Part shown: positions 17,237-17,480 of the stretch, piece after piece
How positions within the stretch are numbered: the first letter of the stretch is position 1
Layout: each line of letters begins with the position of its first letter
Assembly (NCBI GenBank): GCA_026770575.1
Contig: MU657963.1
Coordinates: 1 to 17,480 of the forward strand
From: Pelagophyceae sp. CCMP2097
Lineage: Eukaryota; Sar; Pelagophyceae
Reading direction: 5' to 3'
DNA: 17,480 bases
Position numbers and translations under genes: made by a program
Notes under the pieces: generated by a model
Database searches by the model: none
Told to the model about the DNA's origin: nothing
Seen by the model: only the letters and a program-made list of their open reading frames with translations

Positions 17237-17254
17237 TGACCCATGTGATGTTTG

Positions 17255-17480
17255 AACAAAATCTTCAACACCGACGTTAATCCTGGCAAAAGGGAATTCC
17301 GGTCCCAGTGCCAGGGGGTAGCAGACGGGTCCCCTCGGGAGCCCGCCGGGGCGGCTTTTGGGCCCACGGGCGCCTTGGCGGCCGGAGGTTTAACAAGAAC
17401 CGCGGCGGCCGGAGCTAAAGCGGGCGCCGCGGTAATAAAGGCCGCAGACGACGGGTCCCCTCGGGTGCCCATTGGAGTGT
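17255..17480. other. GC-rich flanking DNA, probably host
   Basis: Beyond the inverted repeat the composition switches abruptly to GC-rich. A 16-bp direct repeat, GACGGGTCCCCTCGGG, occurs at 17324-17339 and 17450-17465. A minus-strand open frame covers it but is alanine/proline-rich and runs into the inverted repeat, so it is not called. It may be host sequence or another repetitive element. Confidence 0.5.

Larger units (their letters stand above)
16840..17251. repeat. Right terminal inverted repeat
   Basis: Reverse complement of 4-277 but about 138 bp longer, because of a tandem duplication (16981-17135) and a palindromic insert (17181-17236). Outside those two pieces the arms align along their whole length. 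The inner edge falls at the AT-rich CAAAAAC around 16840, next to the truncated methyltransferase. Confidence 0.9.
1..17254. mobile_element. Endogenous polinton-like virus (decayed integrated dsDNA virus)
   Basis: Inverted repeats at both ends enclose a gene set typical of polinton-like viruses: major capsid protein, penton-like protein, A32-like packaging ATPase, class 3 lipase, SF1-helicase replicase, collagen-containing fibres and an adenine methyltransferase. Most genes carry frameshifts or in-frame TAA codons, so the copy is a fossil. The left end lies at or next to base 1, so a target-site duplication cannot be tested here. No retroviral-type integrase, tyrosine recombinase or adenain-like protease was recognised. 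The alternatives are a Polinton/Maverick proper, which normally carries protein-primed PolB plus integrase, or an adintovirus. The fused helicase and the lipase argue for the PLV side. Assignment to the broad class is firm; the exact lineage is inference. Confidence 0.85.

Noticed and set aside
17158..17472. Minus-strand 104-codon frame in the flank
   Set aside because: Alanine/proline-rich product of GC-rich DNA that runs into the viral inverted repeat; no domain visible.

Overview
The window is almost entirely one decayed, integrated DNA virus of the polinton-like virus (PLV) / Polinton-related class, lying in a eukaryotic genome. The evidence is the combination of long terminal inverted repeats (about 4-277 and 16840-17251), a jelly-roll major capsid protein, a penton-like minor capsid protein, an A32/FtsK-like packaging ATPase, a class 3 lipase, a helicase-containing replicase, modular fibre proteins and a D12-class adenine methyltransferase. 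The genes are AT-rich, intronless and closely packed, several with an AT-rich promoter-like motif touching the start codon. The translation code looks standard. The host cannot be named from the sequence. About 225 bases of GC-rich DNA after the right inverted repeat (17255-17480) are probably host flank.

Layout. 1-1155: left inverted repeat, a T/G-rich low-complexity tract and a spacer without a gene. 1156-4478 (+): a large replicase with a polymerase-like region, an SF1 helicase and a GIY-YIG nuclease, broken by frameshifts and stops. 4539-6195 (+): five small unrecognised or weakly characterised genes, among them a charged protein and a one-segment membrane protein. 6212-6967 (+): packaging ATPase, broken. 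7010-7528 (+): unrecognised gene. 7520-8122 (-): lipase with a visible Ser-Asp-His triad and one stop. 8167-10910 (+): penton-like protein, a small basic virion-type protein and the major capsid protein. 10965-14309 (+): three fibre genes built from shared modules (shaft repeats with a YYxK motif, a collagen-like stretch and a C-terminal knob-like domain). 14329-14517 (+): a small gene. 14507-16835 (-): an unrecognised gene and a DNA adenine methyltransferase gene cut in two by a 1.1 kb foldback-type transposon (15533-16643). 16840-17251: right inverted repeat, enlarged by an 82-bp tandem duplication and a 56-bp palindromic insert.

How the genes fit together. Capsid, penton, ATPase and small virion proteins form a particle-making set. 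The fibres would mediate attachment. The lipase may act on membranes at entry or exit. The replicase would copy the genome, and the methyltransferase would modify DNA. I see no integrase and no capsid-maturation protease. Nearly every gene carries at least one lesion, so this copy is not expected to be active. All clear in-frame nonsense codons are TAA, which is curious. The long free frames are in the capsid and knob-like regions.
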